Shown: positions 24,803 through 34,075, numbered from the stretch's first letter. The stretch is 64,000 nt of DNA from Desulfitobacterium chlororespirans DSM 11544 (GCF_900143285.1 NZ_FRDN01000010.1:1-64000); one strand, 5' to 3'. The notes: generated by a model not told the origin, from the letters alone. Program-made: numbers and translations.

Positions 24803-25834
24803 TTAAGTGCCCTTATATCCAGAAGCACTTATCATGTCATGAATTTTCTGATAGGTGTATCCCTGGCTTTTAAGTTTAAGAACCTGTTGCTCATAAGGTG
24901 ACAATTTCCCAGGGATAAGGGTATCGTAGTGACCGTTGACCACGGAATAGGAAGGATCCGATGCATCAATACACCAATCTTTTCAATAGCATATCACTGC
25001 CAATACATTTCTCTGGCCTCATCGACTTCTTTCTGTTTTTGCTCTATGGCAAGCTGATGCTGGAGTTCTCTAGCTATTTTCTTATCCTCGGGAATTTCGT
25101 TTTCAGGAATGGCCAGATATTTGCGGATAGTTACTGGTGATGAATGCAAAAGAAGGCTATGTCGCTTAGGGTAAGTCCTTCTTTTCCCTTTTGATGAGCA
25201 AATTTTATGCGCAACGAGCGGTTAGCTGTATCATAAAGAGCCTGCATTTCGGGTGTAATCCCCGTGTACCGATGGCATTTCCACACGTGAGGGAAATGTT
25301 CTGATGATATATCTGCCAACGGCTTCCGCCAGATTCTTCAGTAAACGAAAACGGTCACTAATTTGGATGGCCGATGAGTGGGCCACTGTAGCTGCTGAAG
25401 CATAAGTAAGATCACCATCTCTGAATATGACTTTAATATTCGGAAAGGTATCCAGCCATTGCTTGACATTATGGGCATCCCTTGAGGGAATTATATCAAC
25501 AATCTTATGCGTTTCCAGATTGACCATAATAGAGTCATGGAAGTACCGTTTCTTTAAGGCAAAGTCATCGACACAGATTTTTTCTACTTGAGATTTATCC
25601 ATAGTATCAGGTATTTTTTTACGCAGAGCACATATGCTGCTTTTACACGCTTTCACAGATGCTGTTCTCAAAAGTTGATGCGTTAACGGAACTGAGCTTT
25701 AAAGAGGTATGGAGTATATTTTCGAGCAGACGCTTGGTCTTTTTGCCGCTTCTAGTCACAAAAGGATGCCTTTCCGCAAAAGTTTTATGAGAACAATGGG
25801 GGTGATCACAAAACATTTTTCGGGTATTCACCAA
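24803..25834 (-). pseudogene. Degenerate ISL3-family transposase
   Basis: Fragments in shifting frames line up as one ISL3-type transposase. A zinc-binding N-terminal piece (RKMFCDHPHCSHKTFAERH) lies at about 25834-25730. The catalytic core lies at 25671-25320 (CVDDFALKKRYFHDSIMVNLETH, VIFRDGDLTYASAA, ISDRFRLLKNLAEAV). A later part follows after a frameshift (25319-25131), then a C-terminal HTH-like tail (SPYEQQVLKLKSQGYTYQKI) ending at TAA 24803. Several frameshifts and stops mean it is inactive. It sits between silent module 2 and the 3' end of the expressed gene. I did not find clear terminal inverted repeats. Confidence 0.8.
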
Positions 25835-25868
25835 GAGAATGTACTGTCTGTTTTTCGAAAAGAAAAGT

Positions 25869-25902
25869 GAAGGGCTTCCAAAGATAAATCTTCGAAAGCC
25901 CT
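25869..25902 (-). terminator. Terminator of the expressed variable gene
   Basis: AGGGCTTTCGAAG / CTTTGGAAGCCCT on minus (13-bp stem, two mismatches), then TCACTTTTCTTTT. Located 13 bases past the stop at 25915. Confidence 0.75.
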
Positions 25903-25914
25903 TTTCCGAGTAGA

Positions 25915-27840
25915 TTACTGAATATCTATTAATACATCTACATCTTTAACAATTTCACCATTAGCATTTAGTAAGGCAATGTTGATGGTTGCTTTCCCCG
26001 TACCGCTCACAGCAATTTTACCACTTGCAATTGGATCCGCCTCTATAGTTGATCCTGCAGGTATAATTGATGTAACTAAGAAACTCCCGATTTTAACAGG
26101 TGGTGCTCCTACAGTTACATCTGCTGTGCTGAATGCATTAACATCCACCGCTTTACCTTCTGGATCTAATGCCGTTACTTTTGTAAAGAGATCAGCAAGT
26201 GTTATGTCGCCTGCTGCAACAACTTTTGCTGGTGTGGCAACTGTTGCATCAGCAATTGAAGGAGTGGAATCTTTAACCATAACTGTCACTTCTGCTACGG
26301 TCGTTTTGAATGCGTCCGCTGTTTCATATATTTTAATAACTGCTGTTCCTGTTGCGACTGCTGTTACTTCGCCTGAATTATCGACTGCTGCAACATCTTC
26401 GTCACTTGACTCAAATGAATAATTGGCAAGAGGAACTGTTGGAGCTACAAATAACCCTTCTGCATCATATCCATTTAATAATAGTTGTAATGTTACTGCA
26501 GCTGATGCTCCCATCAACTCTAGCTCATATTTCTTATCAATAGTTTCTAATTTGTATTCTGCAATTTCACCAGGTGCTTTAACTGTTAATGAAATTTCCC
26601 CTAGCTTTGTGGCATTATGGTTGACTACAACCTTACCAGTACCGAAATTAGCTGCATGAGCGACTAATGTAAGCTTTACTGTTAGATCATCTTCTACAGT
26701 GGAAGTTGCAACTGCCGCAGCTATAACATCAGCATCAGCATTATTTGTTGCTGCTGTTTTAACAGCGTCTGCTACTGTTACAAAAGTATCGCCGTATTGG
26801 TCTTTAAGAGATACTACGATGTCTGCAGAATCTCCAGTTGCTAATTCTAAGCTAGCTGGCGCTATTGATGATTTAGTAGCATTAACTGCTCTGGCTGTAT
26901 TTCCAGCGTTTACGGTTATTGCATTTACAATATCTCCGACCTTTGCTGTGATTGTGACATCACCTTTGGCACCTGTTTGAGTTACGGCACCAGTAGTTGC
27001 CACTGTAGCTATTGCTACTTTGCTTGTTGATAATCCTACTTTAGCTGTAATGTCCGCATCATCAGCATCTGCGGCCAAAGCTGCAGTTCTGCCCATTACT
27101 ACAACTTTAGCTACATCTCCAGTAGCCAATTTACCACTTTCGACTTTAACCTCTTCACCGTTTTGTGTCACATATAGTTCAATTGCAGAAATAGAAGTAA
27201 CTTTATTTGCTTTATCTTGTACTGTTACTTCTTTTAATTCAGATTCAGCTACTACTGCACCAGCCTTTGATACTTTTACTTGGTATTTAAAAGTAGTATC
27301 TGCTGCTAAAGCAACTAGCACTCCATTTGAACTAGTTGAACTTGCCCCTGTGAAAACTGCTTTTGAAGCTAAGAATTCCACAGTATACCCTTCTTCTGCT
27401 AAAGCGGCCAAATCAGCCGCTTCAGTTCCGCTATTGATAGCAAACTCTAATTTTTGTCCCACTACTATGTCAACTGTACCGGTAATAGCACTTACCGACT
27501 CAACAACAAGTTCATCAGAAACAGGTGTACCTGTCAGCTCTGCTTTAACTTTAGCCTGAACTTCAGCCGGTGATAGGGTAGGATTTGCTTTAAACATAGT
27601 ATCAACTTCGCCTACTGCATATCCAACACCGTCTACTTCATAAGTATACTGACCTATGTTAGTTGCGAAATCTAACCGCCCAGCAGAGCCCCCGAGAATC
27701 ATTTGTGCAACTGAACCTTTATTGGTTGTGCCTTTCCACAAATCACCGGTCGCTGCAAACACGGGTGAAGCTGTCATCGTGAATGCAACTAAACTCGCTG
27801 TGACAATCTTCGCTGCACGAGTGAATTTTTTTCTATTCAT
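25915..27840 (-). CDS. Secreted S-layer-associated protein with switchable C-terminus (expressed copy)
   Basis: 641 residues. GGAGGA eight bases before the ATG, and a clear signal peptide (NRKKFTRAAKIVTASLVAFTMTASPVFAA). Residues 31-115 form a constant region. At codons 115-120 (SVSAIT) the DNA contains the 16-bp core element at 27481-27496. Residues 116-641 are a chain of Ig-like domains, one Big_2-like at about 445-535 (SFESSDEDVAAVDNSGEV). No CWB2, SLH or LPXTG anchor is present, so it may ride on the S-layer. It lies 82 bases downstream of the CWB2 S-layer-type gene and probably shares its transcript. Inversion would replace everything after residue 115. Confidence 0.82.
   Translation of the reverse strand: MNRKKFTRAAKIVTASLVAFTMTASPVFAATGDLWKGTTNKGSVAQMILGGSAGRLDFATNIGQYTYEVDGVGYAVGEVDTMFKANPTLSPAEVQAKVKAELTGTPVSDELVVESVSAITGTVDIVVGQKLEFAINSGTEAADLAALAEEGYTVEFLASKAVFTGASSTSSNGVLVALAADTTFKYQVKVSKAGAVVAESELKEVTVQDKANKVTSISAIELYVTQNGEEVKVESGKLATGDVAKVVVMGRTAALAADADDADITAKVGLSTSKVAIATVATTGAVTQTGAKGDVTITAKVGDIVNAITVNAGNTARAVNATKSSIAPASLELATGDSADIVVSLKDQYGDTFVTVADAVKTAATNNADADVIAAAVATSTVEDDLTVKLTLVAHAANFGTGKVVVNHNATKLGEISLTVKAPGEIAEYKLETIDKKYELELMGASAAVTLQLLLNGYDAEGLFVAPTVPLANYSFESSDEDVAAVDNSGEVTAVATGTAVIKIYETADAFKTTVAEVTVMVKDSTPSIADATVATPAKVVAAGDITLADLFTKVTALDPEGKAVDVNAFSTADVTVGAPPVKIGSFLVTSIIPAGSTIEADPIASGKIAVSGTGKATINIALLNANGEIVKDVDVLIDIQ
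27481..27496 (-). other. Putative recombination core site R
   Basis: On minus it reads GGTAAGTGCTATTACC, identical to site L and opposite in direction. It covers the last base of codon 115 through codon 120 of the expressed gene. The homologous stretch of the adjacent S-layer gene (30731-30746) matches only 10 of 16 bases, so coding constraint alone does not explain the identity. Confidence 0.75.
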
Positions 27841-27874
27841 CGCTTAATTCCTCCGATTATTGTTTTATGCTATT

Positions 27875-27902
27875 GCTAAGGGATGATAAATCATCCCTTA
27901 GC
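27875..27902. promoter_or_regulatory. Strong intergenic hairpin between S-layer and variable genes
   Basis: GCTAAGGGATGA / TCATCCCTTAGC, 12-bp perfect stem with a 4-base loop. No U run follows on the minus strand, so it may act as mRNA stabiliser or partial attenuator rather than full terminator, setting the ratio of the two proteins. Confidence 0.6.
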
Positions 27903-27922
27903 TTCGATTCTAGTGTGTTTAC

Positions 27923-30900
27923 TTATTTAACAACAGTGTATACGTCATCGCCAATCGTAACGGTGATTACATTAGCATCTGTCACATCAACTATTGTCAG
28001 TTTTGATCCCTCAACTGTGTATCCAGTTCCTTCTGTAACAGCAACGCCGTCTTTAGCAACACCGTCTACAGCTGTGACTCCAGCAGGAAGAGTAACATCT
28101 ACGAACTTAACACCCAGTACATCTTGGAAATCACCTGTTAATACCTTGCTCTCACTGTCGATTGTGAAGCTAATTTCTGTCTTATTACCAGCATTGTCGG
28201 TAACAGTCAGAACATAAGCACCATTTTCAGAGATAGCAGTTCCTAATGCATACCCATCTACTGCGGTGCCGCCTTTTGTCAAGACAACAGTTGCAATGTC
28301 AGTATCTGTGCTTGCAGGTGTTACTGCTGCAGAATAGGTTTTGCCATCTTCTACACCAGTTACCACCGGAGCAGTTGTGTCGCCAGGAGTAGTTCCTGTT
28401 GTAGCAAAGACGATTTTAACGTTTTTGACCAGGTTGGTGGTTGTGGTAGCGGAAACCGTGATATAGTCTCCAGGTACGAAGGTACCGCTTATCTCTCCGT
28501 TCGCAGCTACCGTAACGATTGAACCCTTCGTCAAGCTGGTTCCTTCACTGAGCAGACTGTAGTAAGCCAGATTGGAAGCGGTTTTGCCGTATTGGTCTTT
28601 TGCCTGGAAGTAGACGTTTTGAGTTCCTTTGGAACCGTCTGCCTGGAATTTAGCCAGAGTAGGTCCGAGCAGGGAAGCGATAGTTCTGCCGCTGGCTGGA
28701 TCTGCGGTCAGGGTAACCACATCATTATCTCGTTCAACACCAGGTTGTTCGGTAGCAACCTCAACGCTTACACTCTCAGCCTTCGGTCCTGCTGTGGAGG
28801 ATTCAATGGCTGTGCTGACCGGATAGAGATAGCCGTCAGCTCCCTTAACGGTAACACTAATTGTTCCGGTAGCTCCGGTTTTCGCCAGATCCGCAGGCTT
28901 CGTGGCAAGGACTTTAACCGAATCATAAGCGCCACCAGTAGCTCCGCCATAAACGTAGAAGTCACCACTTGTGCTCTTGGCACTGACAACCGGGGTTCCT
29001 TTCAGAACAACAAGAGCTCCGGAAGAAGTTTTACCATAGACTTTCGGACTGGCATTCCAGCCTTTTTCCTGATCAGTATAGTTGTTATCCGCTCTCTTGG
29101 CAGTACCGCCATAAACAACTTTGGACAACTCATCAATCGAATAGTCCTTGATGTCCGTATCCTTTACTGAAGAGAAGGTCAGGGACTTGCTGTCAACTAC
29201 TTTATTGTTGACGTCTAACAGCTCGAAACGAACAGTGGTTGAACCAGCTGCACCTGAAGTGAAGACGACTTGAGACTCACCAGTGGTAAGATTGCCATCA
29301 GCGTCGCCGCCGGTAACAGTAGCGTTAATGACAGTTGGAGCATCTGATTTTACTCTGATCTTGTAATCACTGGCGGCAGCCGTGGTCATGTCAATCTCTC
29401 TGCCGTATTGGTCTTTAACAGTGAAGCCGCCTTTGTCATAGCCGAAGTCGGCTTTTTGGGAGGCACCGCCGGCTTGGAGATTGGTCTTGACGACACTGGA
29501 GTCAAACTCCAGCCCATCCGCTTTCACCGTTTTTTGAATATTGATGGTGATGGTGCTGAATTTACCGGTTTCGATCACAGATGCGGAGATAACGGCCGGA
29601 ATCGAAGAATTGGTGTTGTTTGTAACACGGTCGTTCTTAACAACAGCCGTTCCATCTACATTTCTATCGAGGTAAGCACCGGTAAGTTTGACTTTGCCGT
29701 CCAAATCGCTGAACTTAGTGATTTGAACGTTGTTTTGATCATAAGCCACAAAGGGGATTTCCTTGGACTCACCGCTGGCGATAGCTTCCGCGGGAGCATA
29801 CAGGTTGAAAGTGTAAACTTCGGCTTGTTTCTTCAAGGTTGTATTGAACTGCGAATTTTTACCGGTCCAAGTCATAGCAGTGATGATCACTGGCTGATCC
29901 ACCAGAGTTCTTTCATCGGAAGCAGTGACTCTGATGGCCGCTTTGGTGGAATCCTTGGGATCTTGAACGAGTTCCGCAGTCACATTAGGACTGGAAGAAG
30001 TCAGGTTCGTTGAATTCTCCCCACCTTGGAAGATCAACCCTTGCTTGACCAGCTCATAGTTGGTTGTGGGGTTGCCGCTGAGGTCGGTAGCTTCGTAACC
30101 AAGATAGAACACCGTGGTGCTGTCCCCGGCGGTCAGTTCCTTACCATCAGCATTAGTCAAGGTAGTCAATACGATATCGCTCAAGGTGCCGATTTGGGAA
30201 GATGTGGCCAAGGTAGCGGTTGTGGAAACACCAGAAGTTGTGTCATTAGCGGTGATAACCACGCCGCCGCTGAAGGTCAGAAGGTTCAGACCGGTTGACG
30301 GGGTAACTTTGATCAAACCTTTGCTTGCTTCAATAGAGCCGACACCGGTTTGGAATTGAACGTTTTGTCCCAGAGCCATGTTGGTTATATCCACGCCATA
30401 TTGATCCAAAACCTTATAGGTGGCATAACCGGTTTGAACGGTCTCATTATCTGTCGTTTTGCTGACGACACCCAGTTTGCTGGAAGTGATCTCGATCTTA
30501 GCCACTTTTTGCTCGGATACGGTAATTTCCTTGTTAGCAAGTTCTTTCTCGCCCTCTTTTACAACAACAGTGTAAGTTCCGGCAATGAACTTGGAGGATT
30601 TCTTCAGAGCAGCTTTAGCGCCATCCCAGGTAGCGGAGACAGTCACAGGAGCAGTTCCTTGCTTAACTTCGAAAGTAATCTTGGAAGCGTCAGCAGGAGC
30701 TTTGGTAAAGTTTACTGCAAAAACATCAGCAGCAACTGCGCTTACAGTATCAACTGCGAATACTCCATCGGAAGGAGGATTCTTCACAGCATCGATTACT
30801 GCGTTGCTAACAGCAGCGGTTCCGCCCAGAGCAACGATAACGCTGTCTGCATCTAAGTTGGAAGCGATGTCAGCTTTGACAGTTTTTCCGTCAGTTAAAG

Positions 30901-31687
30901 CAATCGGGGAATTGGTTTGTGCAGCAAGCACAGAACCGACAAGAGCGTCAGCCAAAGTGAGGCCGTTACCAACATAAACTTTACCGAAATCGAAGTCGAG
31001 TTCAGCAATAACTTGTTTGTTGGTGTCGTAACGGTCAGCACCGGCAAGACGTTTTGCACCGGCAATGTCTTTAACACGGGTGGTTCCGCCCACGATGTAG
31101 TCAGCTTCAACAGTGCCATTAGCCATACCGTTTTGGTTAGTAACTACGATAGCATAGTTGTTGGCAGCTGCGAAGGAAGCAACGGACATAGCGTCAGCAA
31201 CGCCGTCATAACCTACAACGAAGGTTCCTGCAGGAGCAGTCAGCTTAGCGTTGATAGCTTCGGCAGTTTCAACACGGCCAGCGCCTTTAACTTCTTCAAC
31301 TGTGAAGCCGGCAGCTTTCAGTTCGTCAACAACAGCTTTGCTGGCAGCAGCACCAACTACGATGACTTTGTCAACGCCGAGAGCTTTCATGGATTTGACG
31401 ACATCGTCATTCATGTCAGCTTTATCGGTCAGGTAGATCGGAGCGTCTTCTTGAGCTGCCAGGGGAGCTGCAGCAAGAGCGTCAACGAGGTTATTGGGGT
31501 TACCGGCAGCAACAACTGCGGTATCTGCAGAAGCATACGCTTTTTCTGCAATTTTGATCGAGGTTAGGTATCTGTCGGCACCGGCAAGACGGGTATCCTC
31601 GTCAGCAGCAAATACGCTGATCGGGGCCATTGACAATACCATACCGGCGATAGCTAAGGAGGCTAAAGCCTTTTTAGTCTTCTTCAT
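27923..31687 (-). CDS. Major S-layer-type protein: CWB2 x3 + long Ig-like chain
   Basis: 1,254 residues from ATG at 31687, ten bases after GAGAGGAGA (an ATG at 31708 overlaps that site). A signal peptide (KKTKKALASLAIAGMVLSMAPISVFAA) is followed by three CWB2 repeats (about 30-310, TRLAGADRYLTS, KRLAGADRYDTN) and about 900 residues of Ig-like domains. The first of these (DTVSAVAADVFAVNFTKAP) is the S-layer-type domain also found at the module junctions. Size, strong ribosome site, regular codon use and a structured leader fit an abundant surface-layer protein, but abundance is inferred. The last domain ends ...IGDDVYTVVK. It precedes the switchable gene on the same strand. Confidence 0.85.
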   Translation of the reverse strand: MKKTKKALASLAIAGMVLSMAPISVFAADEDTRLAGADRYLTSIKIAEKAYASADTAVVAAGNPNNLVDALAAAPLAAQEDAPIYLTDKADMNDDVVKSMKALGVDKVIVVGAAASKAVVDELKAAGFTVEEVKGAGRVETAEAINAKLTAPAGTFVVGYDGVADAMSVASFAAANNYAIVVTNQNGMANGTVEADYIVGGTTRVKDIAGAKRLAGADRYDTNKQVIAELDFDFGKVYVGNGLTLADALVGSVLAAQTNSPIALTDGKTVKADIASNLDADSVIVALGGTAAVSNAVIDAVKNPPSDGVFAVDTVSAVAADVFAVNFTKAPADASKITFEVKQGTAPVTVSATWDGAKAALKKSSKFIAGTYTVVVKEGEKELANKEITVSEQKVAKIEITSSKLGVVSKTTDNETVQTGYATYKVLDQYGVDITNMALGQNVQFQTGVGSIEASKGLIKVTPSTGLNLLTFSGGVVITANDTTSGVSTTATLATSSQIGTLSDIVLTTLTNADGKELTAGDSTTVFYLGYEATDLSGNPTTNYELVKQGLIFQGGENSTNLTSSSPNVTAELVQDPKDSTKAAIRVTASDERTLVDQPVIITAMTWTGKNSQFNTTLKKQAEVYTFNLYAPAEAIASGESKEIPFVAYDQNNVQITKFSDLDGKVKLTGAYLDRNVDGTAVVKNDRVTNNTNSSIPAVISASVIETGKFSTITINIQKTVKADGLEFDSSVVKTNLQAGGASQKADFGYDKGGFTVKDQYGREIDMTTAAASDYKIRVKSDAPTVINATVTGGDADGNLTTGESQVVFTSGAAGSTTVRFELLDVNNKVVDSKSLTFSSVKDTDIKDYSIDELSKVVYGGTAKRADNNYTDQEKGWNASPKVYGKTSSGALVVLKGTPVVSAKSTSGDFYVYGGATGGAYDSVKVLATKPADLAKTGATGTISVTVKGADGYLYPVSTAIESSTAGPKAESVSVEVATEQPGVERDNDVVTLTADPASGRTIASLLGPTLAKFQADGSKGTQNVYFQAKDQYGKTASNLAYYSLLSEGTSLTKGSIVTVAANGEISGTFVPGDYITVSATTTTNLVKNVKIVFATTGTTPGDTTAPVVTGVEDGKTYSAAVTPASTDTDIATVVLTKGGTAVDGYALGTAISENGAYVLTVTDNAGNKTEISFTIDSESKVLTGDFQDVLGVKFVDVTLPAGVTAVDGVAKDGVAVTEGTGYTVEGSKLTIVDVTDANVITVTIGDDVYTVVK

Positions 31688-32163
31688 GTAGTGAATTTCT
31701 CCTCTCATTCTTGTGGTAACGTTTTTTGTCTTCCGGAGTCACGGCGGTCATGTTCGTTTTTTAATTAAGAAGCTCTGTGCCAGACTCCTCACCTTTGCTG
31801 ATCAGTGGTCGTCACTCACCCCCTTAAATAAGCCGCAAATCTTTAGACATTGCGCAATATCTAAAGGCATCCCACCCCTTAAAGGGGGCGTCCCCCCTGA
31901 GAAGCTTACGCCTCGCGGGTGGCTTACCCTTTAGACAGAACTAATGAAGAAACCTTTCACAGTTTCTACACTCGTAATAAACTATTCGATGCTGGATTTA
32001 ATATTCCTGCAACTATCCAAAAAAATTTCTTAGAAAATCTTAGAAAGTCTTGGAGTTTAGAATTATACGAGCGCATGTTTAAATTCTAACTAAAAACGAA
32101 GCGTTTTTCCAGACCCTTTGTAAACTTTTTTATTAACTTTTTCTTAATTGCCGTTTTTTTGAG
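31688..32163. other. Long structured leader / intergenic region upstream of the S-layer gene
   Basis: About 475 bases. On minus, 31937-31865 can fold: CCACCC pairs with GGGTGG, and GGCGT with ACGCC, around runs of G and C. Then comes a 24-base near-palindrome at 31842-31865 and about 150 further bases to the start. A plus-strand frame without a start (31934-32089, ending NLRKSWSLELYERMFKF) looks like the tail of a lost gene. AAAAACG/CGTTTTT at 32092-32108 is a small hairpin. Confidence 0.45.
31842..31865. repeat. 24-base near-perfect palindrome in the S-layer leader
   Basis: TTTAGACATTGC / GCAATATCTAAA, 11 of 12 pairs. Could be an operator or a leader hairpin about 155 bases upstream of the S-layer start. 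Confidence 0.5.
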
Positions 32164-33789
32164 CTAATATCCCCTGTGAATGAGAATTCCCCGGTAAATT
32201 CCCAGAGCAGATTTTCTCTGAAATTCCGGATCATTGATGAGCTTCTCTTCCACCGGATTGGAGATAAAGCCTAATTCAACAAGGATGGCCGGCATGGTGG
32301 TATTCTTGATCACGTAAAAATTAGCGGTCTTCACCTTGCGATCCTGGAGCCCCACCTGCTTAATCACTTCTTGCTGAACAGCGGAAGCAAGTTTTCTTCC
32401 CTCCTCGGCTTTAGGATTTTCTGCGGAGACGTAGGTGGTCACCCCACCGGCTTCCGGGTTGGAAAAGGCATCGTTATGTATAGAGACGTAGAGATCGGCC
32501 GGAATCTGATTCGCTATTTTTACTCTGGCTTGTAAATCTTTTAATTCTGTATAGTTAACACCGGCGGGGGAGGTATCTCCGGTCCTGGTCATGACAACTT
32601 TCGCCCCGGCTTGCCGCAAAAGATCCGCTAGGTAAAGTCCCACCGGCAGGGTGGAATTCTTTTCATGAGACCCGCCGGGACCCGACGCCCCCGGGTCCTT
32701 GCCTCCATGTCCCGGGTCCACTACGACGGTGAGTCCCGCCAGGAGGTAGGGAGGTTGTATACTTCCTTCCACGATCCCTTTAACCCGTTCGGAAAGCACG
32801 GTTTCCCCGCCGATGATGGTAACCAGCAACTGACCTGTTGCCGCATTGCCCAGAGCCGAGTAGGTCACCGCCGGTAAGTCTTCCTGATAGGCCATAAATA
32901 AGTAAGCATTTTGTTTAACAGCCAAGGCTCCTGTCACCAGAGCATCAGGGAAATTCTCCCCTGTCACTAGAAAAGTTCTCTGGGATTCAGACGCAAAGTC
33001 TGATCCAAATTCCTCTTGAGTAAACCAGAAAGCTTTGGCCGCTGTTTCATACCGGTTATCTCCCGCAATACGGGTCATTCCCGTCAGTCCGGCCACTGCT
33101 TCCGGAGAAATCGCTTTTTCGCCCCCGACCACTGTGGTCTTGGTTACGGCTTCCGTCTCCTGATTCAGTTGATAAGCCCCCAAGTCCACCAGCTTCTGAC
33201 GGGTGACTTCGGGAAGGTCTTTGGCTTTGGTAAGCAAGAGGGGAGTTTCGGTCATTCCCGCATAAGGGCCGATAGCCAGAGCATCAGGAAAGTTCTCCCC
33301 GCTGGTGAGAATTACCTGACCGTTGCCGCCTAAGCGATCCGCCACCAGAGCTGCGGTCTCATAACGATCGGCGCCCCCGATTCTTTCCCAAGTCAGGTCC
33401 TCTTTTTCCAAAGCCTTGGTAATGGGATTTCCCATAACACCTGTGCCCCCTAAAAGAATCACATGCTGGGCTCCGAGCCGCTTGATTTCCGCCAGGACTC
33501 CTTCATCCAAGCCTTTAGAGGCCGTCAGGAGAATGGGAGCGTCATAACGCTTGGAAAGGGGCACCGAGACTAAGGAGTCCGGAAAATCATCGTAGCGGGC
33601 TAAGATTACAGTATTCGCCTCGTTCCAACCTTCTTGAGCAATCCGTATGGCTGTCTCGATGCGTGTCTCTCCATAGATGCGCGTTACCTCTGCCGTTAAG
33701 GGAGCGGCATTAACACTGGCTTGCCCCATCAGCCAAAAGCTGAAGACAGCACCCAGGACCAGGCTCCATTTGTTTCGTCGTGGCCACAC
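32164..33789 (-). CDS. CWB2-anchored N-acetylmuramoyl-L-alanine amidase
   Basis: 541 residues from GTG at 33789 with GGAGG seven bases upstream. A signal peptide (1-28), three CWB2 repeats (about 35-345), then an Amidase_3 domain (about 352-540) that cuts between MurNAc and the stem peptide. Zinc and catalytic motifs are intact: VVDPGHGGKDPGA (His), the Glu of SHEKNSTLPV, SIHNDAF (His) and VELGFISN (Glu). The protein would act on peptidoglycan while held by wall polymer, in turnover or cell separation. The gene stands alone; a long AT-rich gap with repeats lies upstream. Similar plan to CwlB/LytC-type amidases with CWB2 anchors. Confidence 0.93.
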   Translation of the reverse strand: MWPRRNKWSLVLGAVFSFWLMGQASVNAAPLTAEVTRIYGETRIETAIRIAQEGWNEANTVILARYDDFPDSLVSVPLSKRYDAPILLTASKGLDEGVLAEIKRLGAQHVILLGGTGVMGNPITKALEKEDLTWERIGGADRYETAALVADRLGGNGQVILTSGENFPDALAIGPYAGMTETPLLLTKAKDLPEVTRQKLVDLGAYQLNQETEAVTKTTVVGGEKAISPEAVAGLTGMTRIAGDNRYETAAKAFWFTQEEFGSDFASESQRTFLVTGENFPDALVTGALAVKQNAYLFMAYQEDLPAVTYSALGNAATGQLLVTIIGGETVLSERVKGIVEGSIQPPYLLAGLTVVVDPGHGGKDPGASGPGGSHEKNSTLPVGLYLADLLRQAGAKVVMTRTGDTSPAGVNYTELKDLQARVKIANQIPADLYVSIHNDAFSNPEAGGVTTYVSAENPKAEEGRKLASAVQQEVIKQVGLQDRKVKTANFYVIKNTTMPAILVELGFISNPVEEKLINDPEFQRKSALGIYRGILIHRGY

Positions 33790-33962
33790 AGAAAACCCTC
33801 CTTGCTAACTTGGTATCCTTGGGACTTTCGACAGGTTTCACTTTAATCCTCCTGGAAATTCTGACCATTTAATGAGACTTCTTTCATATTATAAGTCCGG
33901 TTATAAAAGCCGACCTGTCCTTAATTACATAGACAGAAAAAAATAAACTTTTCTTCCTCTTA

Positions 33963-34018
33963 TAGATGTTAAGAATTTATAAACTTTGGGATTTCCCTGT
34001 CTTTCTACAAGGTATTTG
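33963..34018 (+). repeat. 72-base dispersed repeat, copy 1 (partial, diverged)
   Basis: Begins TAGATGTTAAGAATTTATAA and continues through TTTCTACAAGGTATTTG. Similar to 34993-35064 and 36450-36521 but lacks their last ~15 bases. Confidence 0.7.
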
Positions 34019-34039
34019 CAAATTGCACAATTAACATGA

Positions 34040-34075
34040 AGAAACCTGGCCACTCTCATGAGCGACCAGATTTCT
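34040..34075. terminator. Hairpin of the dispersed 36-base family, copy 3
   Basis: AGAAACCTGG ... CCAGATTTCT on plus; its reverse complement aligns with copies at 12171 and 24668. The surrounding TTAGAG and CATGTTAA context is also shared with copy 2. Confidence 0.65.

Noticed and set aside
16674-27496. Integrated phage or integrative element as explanation for the two recombinases
   Set aside because: No phage structural, replication or transfer genes; recombinases are flanked by surface-protein modules and small DNA-binding genes only.
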